DNA from: Prorocentrum cordatum
Lineage: Eukaryota > Sar > Dinophyceae > Prorocentrales > Prorocentraceae
Direction of reading: 5' to 3'
NCBI GenBank assembly: GCA_963575745.1
Contig: CAUYUJ010005658.1
Span: 366,245 to 430,244, forward strand
Length of the DNA stretch: 64,000 bases
Shown here in pieces: positions 41,724 to 54,895 of this stretch. Position 1 is the first letter of the stretch. Every line of letters starts with the position of its first letter. The notes under the pieces were generated by a model. The model made no database searches and was not told the origin of the DNA. It saw nothing but the letters and a program-made list of their open reading frames with translations. The translations under genes and the position numbers were made by a program.

Positions 41724-43800
41724 ATGCCAGTTTCAACTGATGCCGCCCCGTGCAGCCTGGGGCCGCGAGCTTACGCGTCGCTCGACGGCCAGCACGGCGA
41801 AGTGGCTGCAGCTCCGACGAGTGCTGTCGCAGCTGTTAGGGCTGACCAAAAAGAAAGGGGGTCGGACGGGGGTGACTTGGGGGAGGCTCTTGGAGGTTCT
41901 CGATCAGGTCAGCCCCTGTTTGATTTCGGCGGAGGCCGAGGCGCTCAGCTCCATCTCTGGACGCGAACTGTTGGAAGGTCTGCAGGATCCCGACAAGTGC
42001 CCAGGCCTATTTGCCGCCCTTGCCCAGGAGGTGGTACCAGGCTGGCCAGTGATGCGTCCCGGGCCAGGCAGGCTCGGCAAGAATTCGCTCAGTCTTCAGT
42101 GCTCAGGGGCGGGCGCATCGCTCACAGGTTCAGCAAGGGTCCCAAGCCTGCGCCTGAGCCCGCCCTTGGGCCCGCGGAAGAGGGGGGGATTCCTCTGGCG
42201 GGCCACGCGGCCATCGGCAAGCTTTTGGAGGAGTGGGTCCCGATTTGGACCCAGGCCTCGAGGGCCAGTGAAGAGCACCCGTCGTCCTGGGAGGTCTCAA
42301 GCTTCCTAGAGCCGATCTCGCCCGATGAATTACGCTCCGCGTGCAGGCGCTTCGCCAAAGGCTCAGCCTTGGGGTGGGACGGCTTCCACCCGAGGCTGGC
42401 GCTCCAATTGCCCCCTGAAGCGGCGCAGCGATTTGCCGACCTTTTGAATGCATGGGAACGAGATCCCAGGGCGCCGACACCCTGGATGATCCTAATCATT
42501 TTTCTCGACAAGCCCACAGGGGGAGTGAGACCGATCGGATTGCTCCCTTTGCTCGCTCGGGTCTGGTCCAAGGTCCGACAGGGTGTGTAGCGCCTGGGAG
42601 AGGGAGAACACTTCTGACGTTTTCTGGGGCCAGTCCAGGGCCACCTCTTGTGACAAGAGTGCGTGGCTCCACAACGCTCTTTCGGCGTTCGCCAGGTTGC
42701 GGCACCTGGCGTCGGCCTCGGCCTTTTTGGATTTGGAGAAGTTTTATGACAACATCTCTCACCTTGAACTCAGGTCCGCGGCGGCCCACGTGGGCTTCCC
42801 TGACAGCCTCTTGAGGGGCTTGTGCTGCGTTTATCGGGCCGAGAGAAGGGCCGTTTTCCAGGGGGTCACGGGCAAACCTCTGGAACCGAACGGCACGGTT
42901 GTAGCAGGGTGCTCCTGCGCGACCTCCTTGGCCAAAGTGTTGCTTCTGGTTGTGCTGAAGCGGGCGCGCCTAGAGGCTCCGATAGTCAAGATTAAGAACG
43001 TTGTAGACGACGTGTCTTTCCATGCTGTTGGGGGCGAGGCCACGGTGTCAGGGCAGGTAGCCATGGCCTTCAACTTGGTTGCTGCCGACGTGCAGGCACG
43101 CAAGCTGCCGACCTCGTGGAACAAGGCTGGAGTGCTGGCCAACACAAATAAGCTTGCGTCTGCCTTGATGGCTGAGCTGCCCCCACAGCTGGCGGCCAGC
43201 CGAGAGTCAGCTCATAGAGACCTGGGGGGGGGGGATGCGTCGGACGGGCGGTTTCGTCGAGTCTCCACGCACCTCGATCGATACCTTGCGGCTAAGAGGC
43301 GCGCGATCAAGCTGCGCACGCTGCAAGGAGCTGGCGCGACCATTTTTCGCATCCACCGTTCAGGCCCCACTGCAGTTGCCATGTGGGGCTCCTGTGTCCA
43401 CGGCCTGGGAGATGCGAGGCTCCACGGGCTGCGAGTTTTGACGGCTCACGCGGAAGGCAGATTCCCGAGGGGGTCTTCGGTCGGGCTGTTCCTGGGCAGT
43501 GGGCGTAAAGGTTGGAGGCGAGATCCGCTGATTTTAACGACGGCGGACTCGATTCGCCAGTATTGCGAAGTGCTCTCCGACGGACAGCTCTCGAGGGCGG
43601 CCCTGGAGGCGCTGGTGATTGTTGGTAACAAGAATGTTGCCTCCGAGCGGCCATGGGTAACCTGCAGGGACCCAGTGGCTGCCGCGGCCATAACTGCCCA
43701 GAGGGTGGGATGGCGGTTTCGGGATGCGGTGACTTTGGTGGACGATCGGGGGGTCGACTGGGATCTGCGATTTTACTCGTCTGCCTGTATCGCGGCTTAG
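41724..43800 (+). pseudogene. LINE3 ORF2, reverse transcriptase part
   Basis: Two frames are needed. 41724-42590 carries the RT N-terminal region (FLEPISPDELRSACRRFAKG, WDGFHPR, IFLDKPTGGVRPIG). From about 42583 the next frame carries motif A (FLDLEKFYDNIS, near 42720), VVAGCSCATSLAK and motif C (VVDDVSFH, near 43000). A TAG at 43798 ends it, with the same frame open again beyond. All catalytic Asp residues remain although the ORF is broken. Confidence 0.85.
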
Positions 43801-45558
43801 ATTTCGTTCGCGGTTCGACGCGCCTCGGACGTCCGAGCGCTAAGCTTGCAGGACGATGCCTGGGTCACCGACGTGTGCTGGAGGCCCCTGCTTGAGCTGA
43901 TGCTTTGTGACTGGACGGAGGCCTGGGGCCGCCACGAGCAGAACTCTCTTCTGGGCTTGGTTTCAGGGTCCCACGGGACCCAGGGCAGGCTTCACGACCA
44001 GGAGCCGTCCCTCTCCCAGAGGTGTGCCAACTGTGCGATGGAGCTCGGGGAACCATGTTTCACCGTTGATATGCCTGCCCTGCGCACGATGCTTTTCGAC
44101 GGGACTGCATGCCCACGGAGTTGGCCAGATCGGTCGACAGAATGAGGCAGAGCCCGCCAGCTTGGAAGGAAAGGTTCGCGAGGGGGTTGTTGCCTGAGCC
44201 TGGCCAGTGCGCAGGGAGACCACTTTTCAACCCAAGCTGGGGGTTGCGGGTGCACGGCGCCCTCCAGCTGCCAATCCTCCTGGAAGGAGGGCACGTCTTC
44301 ACTGATGGGTCGGTCCTAGACCAGCACCACCCATCCCTCAGAGTTGCAGGCTGGAGCGTGGCGCTGTATGACTCCGACAGGTGCTACGTCGGAGCGATTT
44401 TTGGAGCAGTGCCGCCTGACATCGGCATCACTGGCACGGCCAGAGATGGCGAAGACTATGCTATGCTGATGTGTGCCCAGAATATATTGGGTCAGTTCAC
44501 GGTGCGGGCAGACTGCAAGGGTACGCTAAGTTGCTGCCAGTCGCCTAGGTTGTCGACTTCGGAGTGCAACCCGCGAGCCCACCTGTGGAGGCGGGTGCAT
44601 GCGCGCGAAGATTTCCGTGCTCGGCCGTTTGAGCACGTCAAGGCCCACACGTCGGCCGTCAGCGTTGAGAGTGACCTGATTTCGCCGTTCGGCAGAGACG
44701 GCAACAATGCTTCAGATAGCTTCGCCAGGAGAGGTGCGGCCCAGGCCAGAGCCGCCGTCTGTGACGTAGAGCTGGTAGAAGGATGCCAGTTGATTGCCAA
44801 GCTTGCGGCCAAGTTTTCGGCCCAGCTTGCGGCCTCGATGGCCTCGGCAGAAATTCGGGACAATGTCGGGGTCGAGTACCTCAAGAAAATCGACCTGGGG
44901 CTTTGGCACTACCACGGTTTGTCGGTCCCAGGGGTCACTGAGGCGGAGTCCACAGACGCGGTCCCCCCTCCCCCTGAACCTCCTGCTTGTGCTGCTGCGG
45001 CGGAGCCTCCAGGGCCCGCCTCAGAGGACCCCGACTGGCTGCTAGACAAGGGCGCTCAGCCCTGCAGAGTGAATGGACACTGCGTGGTGCAGAGTACGGT
45101 GCCCAATGACTCCCCGATTATGTATTGCCCGTCGTGTTGGCAGTATGCGACCACCCCGATGCAGCGAGGTCTTGTGGGTGCCTGCAAAGGGCCCAAGAAG
45201 CTCTCGGGTGGGTCAGCGTACACTGTCCGTAAGAGGCTGAAAGAAGGTGTTCATCCCGTTTTGCACCCTCTCGTGGCGCGTGGGCCTTCGGAGGCCCCGT
45301 CCGAGGAGACCAGGGGCCGTTTCTCCAGGCATTTGGGGGGGGGGCCCTGGCGGGGCGGCCGTGGCCCCAAGAGCGCCGAGAGTCGTCCCTTTTTCGAAGC
45401 AAGCTGTGGCCCCTCGCCTAATTTTGGATTCCGTGCTGCTCGCTTTTGGCTTCAGCCTCAGAGAGGAGGCTGAAGAGCTTGGTAGGCAGACGCTCCTTGA
45501 TCGAGATTCTGCCCAGGCCAGGGCGGCGAGCGCCGCGGACCCAGAGGCTGAAGAGTGA
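43801..45558 (+). pseudogene. LINE3 ORF2, RNase H and C-terminal cysteine domain
   Basis: 43801-44145 continues the RT frame with CANCAMELGEPC. From 44109 another frame holds RNase H: FTDGSVLD (Asp, near 44296), RDGEDYAML (Glu), RADCKGTL (Asp), HVKAHTSAVS and NNASDSFAR. It is followed by the cysteine domain CPSCWQYATTPMQRGL and ACKGPKKL near 45125-45200. At a ten-G run (45335-45344) the frame shifts again; the shifted frame ends at 45556. Three breaks in 1.7 kb mark a dead copy. Confidence 0.78.
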
Positions 45559-45707
45559 GTTTCTGGGGGGTGGGGGGCCCTGTCGGCTGGGCCCGCCCGA
45601 GGTGGGTCGCAGCTTCGGGCGGGAACAAAAAGTTCTCGTCTGATGGGCGCCCCCACCCCAATTTTCCTCTCTCCCCCCCTGACCCCTCCCCCTCTATGGA
45701 CGGTGAA

Positions 45708-45850
45708 CCTCCTCCTCCTCCTCCTCCCCCTCCCCCTCCCCTTCCTCGTCTTCCCCTTCCTCCTCCTCCTCTCTCCTCCTCCTCCTCCTCCTCCTCCTCC
45801 TCCTCCTCCTCCTCCTCCTCCTCCTCCTCCTCCTCCTCTTCCTCCCCTCT
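45708..45850. repeat. TCC tract at the LINE3 3' flank
   Basis: CCTCCT repeats with short C runs, including the possible right copy of the LINE3 target duplication (45708-45727). Confidence 0.85.
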
Positions 45851-46340
45851 CATCCTCAGACCCATCCGCGTCCTCGTCCTCGCCCATTCCCCCTGTTCCA
45901 CCTCGCCCTCTTCCTCTTCGCCCCCCCCCTCCTCCTCCCCCTCCCTCGTTCCGCTTCCCCCCCGCTCTTTCTGTTCGTTTCGTCGCCCACGCCCGCCCTT
46001 CCATTTTCCGGCGCCTCGTCTCCCTCAGTTTCCTAGTCATCGTCCGCCGCCCCCCTCCTTTGCTGCCGGCTGGCCACGCGCGCCCCGTGCTCCCTCTTGA
46101 TCGTGCTCGTTGGTTTTGTCCGTATTGTTTTTCCTCTTCCTCTTCCCTCCCCCTCCGCCTCCCCCTCTTTTTCGTTTTTTGCCCCCATATTCCTCCTTTT
46201 CCTCCTCTTCCTGTTCCTCATCCTCCTCATCCCCCCATTCGTGCGATTATTTCCATCATGACTAGTACCCTGTTTCGTATGATTTCTATCCGTATTATTT
46301 AGTATTCGTGTTCGTATTAGTATTGGTATTAATGACATTT
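45851..46340. other. Pyrimidine-rich spacer
   Basis: C/T-rich sequence with no gene. A phrase around CCACCTCGCCC is shared with the duplicate locus near 55105. Confidence 0.6.
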
Positions 46341-46366
46341 ATTATCAGTAGTATTTTATCAATATG

Positions 46367-46939
<573 letters not shown>

Positions 46940-46940
<1 letters not shown>

Positions 46941-47335
46941 TATTACCGTGCGCCCTGATAGTTCTTGGGTCGCATGATTGATGCGACTAGTACGCGACCC
47001 ATCACCATTTTGCCCGGCACAAGTAGCCCCCAGCTGGTTCAGCTGCAAGTACTACTCGTCTTAGCCGCATTTGCATTAGTGTTTCGATTACTGGCGCTAT
47101 GAGTTTAGTGCTTCCTCATCCTGAGGGTTACGAGTCGCATCAGCATGGCCAGCGCTACGCGCATTGTGATTGTTCCTCGTAGTCGCGTTATGCTTAATTT
47201 TCGCAGTTGCATTTGGATCCCGCGCATTTCTGCATTTGTGAGTATCAGTATGCGTATCGTGCGCAACACGTTTATGTGCGGCGTTTCCAGAATTGGTATG
47301 ATTAGTTGTTTAAAGTTCGCATTCGAATATCGTTC
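46940..47335 (+). repeat. Diverged repeat of about 370 bp, copy 1
   Basis: Homologous to 55385-55760. Shared phrases: TGCATTTGGATCCCGCGCA, GTATCAGTATGCGTATCG-like, GTTTATGTGCGG, and AGTCGCATC near CAGCATGGCCAGCG. It lies downstream of a pyrimidine-rich tract in both places. Confidence 0.8.
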
Positions 47336-47559
47336 TCGTGGTTTTATGGGTAACATTAACAGATGTGGAAGGCCTCACGGCCGGCGCCGCCGAGCCTGAT
47401 GACGCCTACGACAACGACCGAGGATGTTGAGGGGCAGGTGGCGGAGGACGCTAGGGAGCAGGAGGGGAAAGGAGGAGGAGTAGGGGGTGCGAGGGGGAAG
47501 GAGGGGGACGAGGCGGGGGGGAGAGAGGCGAGGAGGGGAAGACGAGGAGGGGGGAGAGG

Positions 47560-48570
47560 AGGGGGAGAACGAGGCGAACCGCCCGAAGGGGAATCGTATC
47601 TGCCCCAGGACCCCCCCGGACCCCCCCGGGACCCCCCCAGGACCGCCCCGGGAAGCTCCCTTGGACGTCCCCGCCCCCGGGCCCCCCCCCCGGTGGGGAA
47701 GGAATCAAAGGGAAGTGGTTTCCTTTCGACTCAACTACAACGTTGCTCAATTTCGCTGTGGTTGGCGCGCTCGAGGAGGAGGGCCCGGTGACGACGACAA
47801 CGACGACAACGACGACGACGACGACGAGTCAAACGAAACAGCCTCTTCCACACACCGTCAGGGTCTGCGGATTTCTGTTGCCCCTGGAAGCCGTTTTGGG
47901 AGTCCACTTGGAGGCTTCCTGGGGCGTTGTGGGAGCCTTTTGTGCCGTCTGGAGATTACTTTGGCGACTTGTACCAATAATTACGTCATCGATACGGAAC
48001 CCTCGAAGATCGTCTTGGGCACATCCTGGGGCACTTTTGCCGCGTCCTGCGGCTTCTTATCTTGGCCGCCAAACCGCCCGACAGGGAGTCGCCTTTGCCC
48101 CAGGACCCCTGGGACCCCTCCTCTAAGACCCCCCCCGGGACGCCACCCCCAGGACCCCCCCCCCCTGGCGGGGAAGGGATCAAAAGGAAGGGGTTTACCG
48201 TCTACTCAAGTACAACGCTTGCCGTGGACGCCAAACCGCCCGAGGGGGAGTCGCATTTGCACCGCAATTCCCCCGGGACCCCTCCCCTGGGAACCTCCCC
48301 TGGACGCCAGCCCTGAGAACCCGCCCCTCCACTCGGCGGGGGATGAAAAGGAAGGGGCTTCCCTTCGACGGAACTACAACGGTTTCCTTGGCCGTTAAAC
48401 CGCCCAAGGGGTAGTCGTGTCCGCCCCTGCAGTTCCCCGGGACCCTTCGTTCGGTCGGACCTCCCCCGAGACGGCACCCCCGAGACCGCCCCCTCCTCCC
48501 CAGCGGGGAAGAGATCAAAGGGAAGGGGCTTCATTTCGACGCCAAATCGCCAGAGGGGGAGTCGTGTATG
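47560..48570 (+). repeat. GC-rich repeats of about 150 bp, first cluster
   Basis: The phrase CCGCCAAACCGCCCGA (with variants) recurs near 47575, 48068, 48231, 48395 and 48543. Between occurrences lie GTCGCATCTGCCCC, runs of GGGACCCC, GGGATCAAAGGGAAGGGG and CTCAACTACAACG. A second cluster lies at 50590-51030. ORFs through it are proline-rich artefacts. Confidence 0.85.
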
Positions 48571-48723
48571 CCCCAGCTGGGAGCGCGTTTCTTTATGTTC
48601 GGCGATGAGCGGCGTCATGGGGGGATGGGCGGGGGGGGTATGACGTAACGCCCCCCCCCCGCCGTGCGGCTCCGGCACCACAGCCGCGCCAGCGCACGAC
48701 GCGACGAGCATGCAACGAGCGAC

Positions 48724-48785
48724 AGGCGACGACGACGACGAGCGACGACGACGACGACGACGACGACAACGACAACGACGCGAGC
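48724..48785. repeat. GAC trinucleotide tract
   Basis: CGACGACG repeats directly before the first VNTR array. A larger GAC tract (50270-50430) lies after the second. Confidence 0.9.
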
Positions 48786-48792
48786 AGCATTC

Positions 48793-49345
48793 AGGTGGCG
48801 ATCTGCCCCAGTGCGCCTGTGTACACCACAACGCTCGTGTGCACCACAGCGCGCGTGTACACCACAGCGCCTGCGTACACCGCAACAACCGTGTGCAACG
48901 CAGCGCGTGCGTACACCACAGTGCTTGCGTGCGTACACTGCAGCGCCGGCGCACATGTGTACACCGCAGTAACCATGTGCAACACAGCGCCTCTGCACAC
49001 CACAATGCTTGCATGCACCGCAGCGCCTGTGCACGCCACAGCGCCTGTCTACACCACAGCATCCCCGTGCAACGCAGCGCCGGTGTACACCACAGTGCCT
49101 GCGTACACCGCTACAACCGTGTGCAACGCAGCGCGCGCGTACACCACAGTGCTTGCGTACGCACACTGCAGCGCCGTCGCACATGTGTACACCACAGCAA
49201 CCATGTGCAACACAGCGCCTCTGCACACCACATTGCTTGCATGCACCGCAGCGCCTGTGCACGCCACAGCGCTTGTCTACACCACAGCATCCCCGTGCAA
49301 CGCAGCGCCAGTGTACACCACAGTGCCTACGTGCATAGGACCGGT
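48793..49345 (+). repeat. VNTR array, first arm of an inverted pair
   Basis: Units of about 20-24 bp, such as GTGTACACCACAGCGCCTGC, are organised into a higher-order repeat of roughly 235 bp that occurs about twice. The array begins with AGGTGGCGATCTGC. Confidence 0.88.
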
Positions 49346-49435
49346 AGAAGGAGCATGTACGTGAAGACTTGCTGTGGACATCTAAACGCCACGCCAGGAA
49401 ACTGATGAGAATCGAATGCGACGTTTTTCCCTCCA

Positions 49436-49484
49436 CCTCCACCTCCTCCTCCTCCTCCTCCTCCTCCTCCTCCTCCTCCTCCTG

Positions 49485-49517
<33 letters not shown>

Positions 49518-49521
49518 GTCG

Positions 49522-49556
<35 letters not shown>
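49436..49556. repeat. TCC tract followed by ATC tract
   Basis: TCC repeats (about 49436-49482) change to ATC repeats (about 49483-49556), near the centre of the inverted VNTR pair. Confidence 0.9.
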
Positions 49557-49558
<2 letters not shown>

Positions 49559-49805
49559 TACCCCCTGTCGTGCAGGTTGGCGCTACAGCGCACGGGCGCA
49601 TCTAGAATGGTCTACTGAATCGGTCCACTTGGTTCTCGGACGGCCAATTTAGCTGGAGCCTCCTGGACGCAAATGTTAGGGTGATACGGGCGGACTCGGG
49701 AGGACTCGTAGATTCCAGCGGCGCTCCTTTGTCCATAAGGATTCCTTTCAAGTGTTTTCTGTGGAATCCACAAGCGCTCCGTTTTGACATAAGGATTCCT
49801 CTAAT

Positions 49806-50120
49806 CATTATATGTACAACAGTGGTGCTGTGTTGCACACGGTTGTTGTAGTGCACACAGGCGCCGTGATGCACACAGGCAGTGCAATGCACGCAGGCAT
49901 TGCGGTTTACACTGGTGCTGTGTTGCACACGGCTGATGTGGTGTACGCAGGCGCTGCGGTGTACACACTAGCTGTTGTGCCCGCAGGCACGGTGGCACAA
50001 GCTGACGCTGTGTTGCACGCGGCTGCTGTGGTGTACATAGGGGGCGTGGTGTACACAGGCGCTGTGGTGCACGCAGGCACTGTGGTGTACACAGGAATTG
50101 CGGTGCAGATCGCCACCTAC
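49806..50120 (-). repeat. VNTR array, second arm (inverted)
   Basis: Units such as GGTGTACACAGGCGCTGTGG are reverse complements of the first array. The array ends in GCAGATCGCCACCT, the reverse complement of the first array's start. The arm is shorter (about 315 versus 550 bp). Confidence 0.85.
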
Positions 50121-50269
50121 ATGCTGGTGCTACCCGTCCACCGTCATTCCTGGGCACTTCCTAGACGCCGCCGGCGCGAAACGTGACGTCACCGACCCCC
50201 TTCCACTCCCCCCAGATGATTGCCGTCATCGGCCCGGAATAAAAAACAGGCTCCAGCCGCGTCCGCGCG

Positions 50270-50431
<162 letters not shown>

Positions 50432-50589
50432 TGTGGACCAGACTCCCATGCGGATTTCTACGCCGACGCCTACGCGGATGCCAATGCGCACGGCGGCAGT
50501 GCCCGGAGCGCACTGGGGGAGGGAGAGTTACGTCATACGGGGGGGGAGCGGGGGCCATGACGCACGTCATGTCCCAAACAATAAATACG

Positions 50590-51030
50590 GGTTCCAGGAC
50601 CCCTCCCCGGCCGGGATCCCCCTGGGACGCATCCCCGGGACCCCCGCCCTCCCCGGGGGGAGGGATCAAAGGGAAATTGATTCCTTTCGATTGCAATTAC
50701 AACGCTTTTCTGGGCCGCCAAACCGCCCGAAGAGGAGTCGCATCTGCCCTGGGAACCCCCGGGACCCGAGGCCATCCCCAGAACCCCCCCCTCCCCCGGC
50801 GGCGAAGGGATCAAAGGGAAAGGGCCTTCCGTCGACTCAACTACAACGCTTTTCTTAGCCGCCAAACCGCCCGAGGAGGAGTCGCATCTGCCCCGGAATC
50901 CCCCAGGAACCTCTCCCCCAGGAGGCCGCCCCCGGGACTACCCTGTTCCCCCGGCGGGAAAGGAAGAAAAGGGAAAGGGTTTCCCTTCGGTTCAACTACA
51001 AAGCTGCTCTCGGCCGCCAAACCGCCCGCG
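50590..51030 (+). repeat. GC-rich repeats of about 150 bp, second cluster
   Basis: Three further units of the family at 47560-48570. The CCGCCAAACCGCCCG phrase is near 50717, 50860 and 51014. Confidence 0.85.
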
Positions 51031-51047
51031 TTGTTAGTGATATTAAT

Positions 51048-51178
51048 ATACCTATACGACCGACCGCCTTGCGGGCGATAAGGAGGTTTGGGGGGACGGA
51101 GATCAAATGCCCACACTGACTTACCTCCAGCCTGTCGCCTTGATATAATCGCTCTCTCTTGCTTTCTGTCTCTCTCTC

Positions 51179-51212
<34 letters not shown>

Positions 51213-51222
51213 GCCATTGTTT

Positions 51223-51268
<46 letters not shown>

Positions 51269-51638
51269 CCTCTCTATCAGAGTCTCCCTCCACCACAATG
51301 ATGATCGGGATGGCGACGAGATCCGACTGTAGACCTACCCGTGGATTGGATTGGGTTGGGTGTATTGGATTGGATGGGATAAGATGGATTGGATATGCTA
51401 AGATGGGTTAGATTGGAAGAGATGGACTGGGTTGGCCCGCCGCAGGCGCAGAAACAAATTAATTGATGGGTTGGGTTGGATGGGTTGGGTTGGATGGGAT
51501 AGTACAAGGTGGGAACAAACATGTGTTGGATAAGATATGATGGATTTGATTGGACAAGATCGACTGGATAAGTACAGCTGTATTGTTTAAACTAAAGGGG
51601 GAGATATAACACATATTATAATATATGTACATATAATG

Positions 51639-51673
<35 letters not shown>

Positions 51674-52511
51674 CCGCAGGAAAACAATGATTGATTGATT
51701 AGGCTGGGTGGATTGGATTGGATGGGACAAGATGGATTGGATCAGATAAGATGGCTTGGATAGGAAAGGATGGATTGGATATGATGGATCGGGCTGGCCC
51801 GCCGTAGGCGCAGAAACAAATGAATTGATGGATTGGGCTGGGTGGATTGGATTGGGTGGGGTAACATAGGATGGGACAAAATGGGTTGGAAAATATCATA
51901 TGGATTGGGTTCGACAGGGTGGATTGGATCAGATTTGCTGGATTGGATCAAAAGCCCGCCGCAGGCGCCGGGGGAAAAAAAAAAACAAAAAAAAACATGC
52001 GTTAGCGCTGGGACGCCCGGGACACCCGGGACACCGCCCGGCCCAACTGGGACACCTCCCGGCCACTGGCGGACGGGAAACGGACTTTCGCTCCTACTGA
52101 CCCGGGACACCCTGAACACCGCCTGGCCCAACTGCGACACCTCCCAGCCACAGGCGGACGGGAACGGATTTTCGCTGCTACTTCGGCCTAGCTACAGGAG
52201 GATCACGCGCAGCTTCGCTTCGCCCGCACGCACGACACGAACACGAAACCGAAACCGATTTCCCGGTGGGGGGTTTCCGTTGCACCGCGATCTCACCCCC
52301 CAACTTCCGATACGACCGCCTTGCGGGCGATAAGGAGGTTGAGAGGGATTGGGATCAAATGGCCACCCTGACTGACCTCCAGCCTGACACCTTGATATCA
52401 TATCTGTCTTGATCTCTGTCTCTCTCTCTGTCTCTCTCTCTCTCTCTCTCTATCTATCTCTCTCTCTCTCTCTCTCTCATAATGTCTCTTTCTCTCTCTC
52501 TATCTTTCGCC

Positions 52512-52547
<36 letters not shown>

Positions 52548-53600
52548 TTTTCTCTCTCTCTCTCTCTCTTTCTTTCTCTCTCTCTCTCTTTCTCTCTTTC
52601 TCTCTCTTTTCCTCTCTACGATAGTCTCCCCCCACCACAAGGATGATCGCGATGACGATGAGATCCCACTATCGACCTATCAGTGGATTGGGTCGGGTGG
52701 ATTGGATTAGATGGAATAAGATGGATAGGATATGATACGATGGGCTGAATTGGAAGAAGTACATTGGATGATATATGATGGATCGGAGTGGCCCGCCGCA
52801 GGCGCAAAAACAAATGAATTGATGGATTGGGTTTGATGATGGATTGGGTTGGGTGGGATAAGATATGATGGGACAATATGGGTAAGAAAATATATGATGG
52901 ACTCGATTGGACAAGAAGGAGTGGAGAAGAAAAGCTGGATTTGATAAGAACGCCCGCCGCAGGCGCAAACACAAATGAATTGATGGATTGGGTTGGGTGG
53001 ATTGGATTGGGTGGGATAAGATGTATTGGATCAGATAATATGGGTTTGATTGGAAGTGGTGGATTTGATCAGATAAGATGGATTGGGCTGGCCCGCCGCA
53101 GGCGCAGAAACAAATGAATTGATGGATTGGGTTGGGTAGATTGGATTGGGTGGGATATGATAGGATGGGACAAGATTGGTTAGATAAGATTGATTGGATT
53201 GGACCAGATGGATTGGACAAGACAAGCTGGATTGGATAAGAAAGCCCGCCGCAGGCGCCGAAAAAAATTAAATATGAAATTAGCGTCTTGCGTTGGCGCC
53301 GGGACACCTGGGACACCCGGGACACCGCCTGGCCCAACTGGGATACCTCCCGGCCACCAGCGGACGGGAAACGGACTTTCGCTCCTACTGACCCCGGGAC
53401 ACCCAGGACACCGCCCGGCCCAACTGGAACTTTTCCCAGCCACCGGCGGACGGGAACGGATTTTCGCTGCTACTTCGGCCTAGCTACAGGAGGATCACGC
53501 GCAGCTTCGCCCCGCCTGCGCGCACGACGCGAACACGAAACCGAAACCGATTTCCCGGTAGGGGGTATCCATTTCACTGTGATCTCACCCCCCAACGTCC
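51048..53600. repeat. Complex block of TC tracts, TGGATTGGAT-type repeats and internal duplications
   Basis: TC tracts lie at about 51158-51275 and 52407-52615, each preceded by the same segment of about 90 bp (CGACCGCCTTGCGGGCGAT; 51058 and 52312). GGATTGGATTGGGT-like blocks carry GCCCGCCGCAGGCGCAGAAA repeatedly. A segment of about 200 bp with GGACACCGCCCGGCCCAACT and CTAGCTACAGGAGGATCACG occurs at 52010-52215 and 53290-53510. A TA tract lies at 51640-51672. No gene. Confidence 0.85.
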
Positions 53601-53671
53601 GATAATTATTATCGTCATTCGATTTACTAGTATTACTCGTTTTCGCATTATGATCCTTATTCGTACCATGG

Positions 53672-54390
<719 letters not shown>

Positions 54391-54399
54391 TTTCTGTTT

Positions 54400-54548
54400 G
54401 TGTTTTCCTCCTGTTCCTTCTACTCCTCAGCTTCCTCCTCTCCCCCCATTGCCTCCTCCTCCCCCATCCTTTTCCTCCTACTAGTTCGAGTCCTCCTCTT
54501 CCCTCCTCCTCCTCTTCCCTCCTCCTCCTCCTCCTCCTTCGATGTGAC
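54400..54548. repeat. TCC-rich tract
   Basis: Pyrimidine tract directly before the protein-like block, matching the tract that precedes copy 1 at 38.02-38.11 kb. Confidence 0.8.
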
Positions 54549-54895
54549 CGCCCAGAGTCCATTCGGCGCACTTCCAGCGCTTGAAGATGATCAGTCACAT
54601 TACGTGCCCCCGCGGCCAGCTGAGCGAAGGCGCCCTGGCGCGCACGGGCTTCCCCGACCTACAGACGCCCTGCGACGGCGAGAACGGGATCGACAGTTCG
54701 GCCACCCGCACGGGCATCGCCGCCCGCACGTACCACCTCATGCAGGACTCCATCGTCGCGGACCCGAACGCGTCTTACAGCGCCACCGCCGCCGCCCGCC
54801 ACGTTCCCCGCTTCCCCGCTGACCTGAGCGAGGCCTGGCCCGCGCGCCGCAGCGTGGCCAGCCAAGCAGACGAACGCGGCCGCCAGCTACGTTCG
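54549..54895 (+). repeat. Protein-like duplicated block, copy 2
   Basis: Readable in one frame from about 54581 (MKMISHITCPRGQLSEG, LARTGFPDL, DSIVADPNASYS, ASQADERGRQLRS). It is homologous to 38190-38550 and flanked by TCC tracts. This copy keeps one open frame across the homologous part, unlike copy 1. Confidence 0.7.

Larger units (their letters stand above)
38635..45707 (+). mobile_element. LINE3: SL-headed non-LTR retrotransposon, decayed
   Basis: About 7.07 kb with the same plan as LINE2: SL doublet, finger plus coiled-coil ORF1, then APE endonuclease, RT, RNase H and C-terminal cysteine domain. Its frames are broken at G runs (39207-39215 and 45335-45344) and at several other points, including an in-frame TAG at 43798. 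The 3' end is placed where TCC repeats resume. Comparison with the duplicate locus at 54.9 kb, which has no LINE in the corresponding TCC tract, supports the insertion. Confidence 0.8.
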
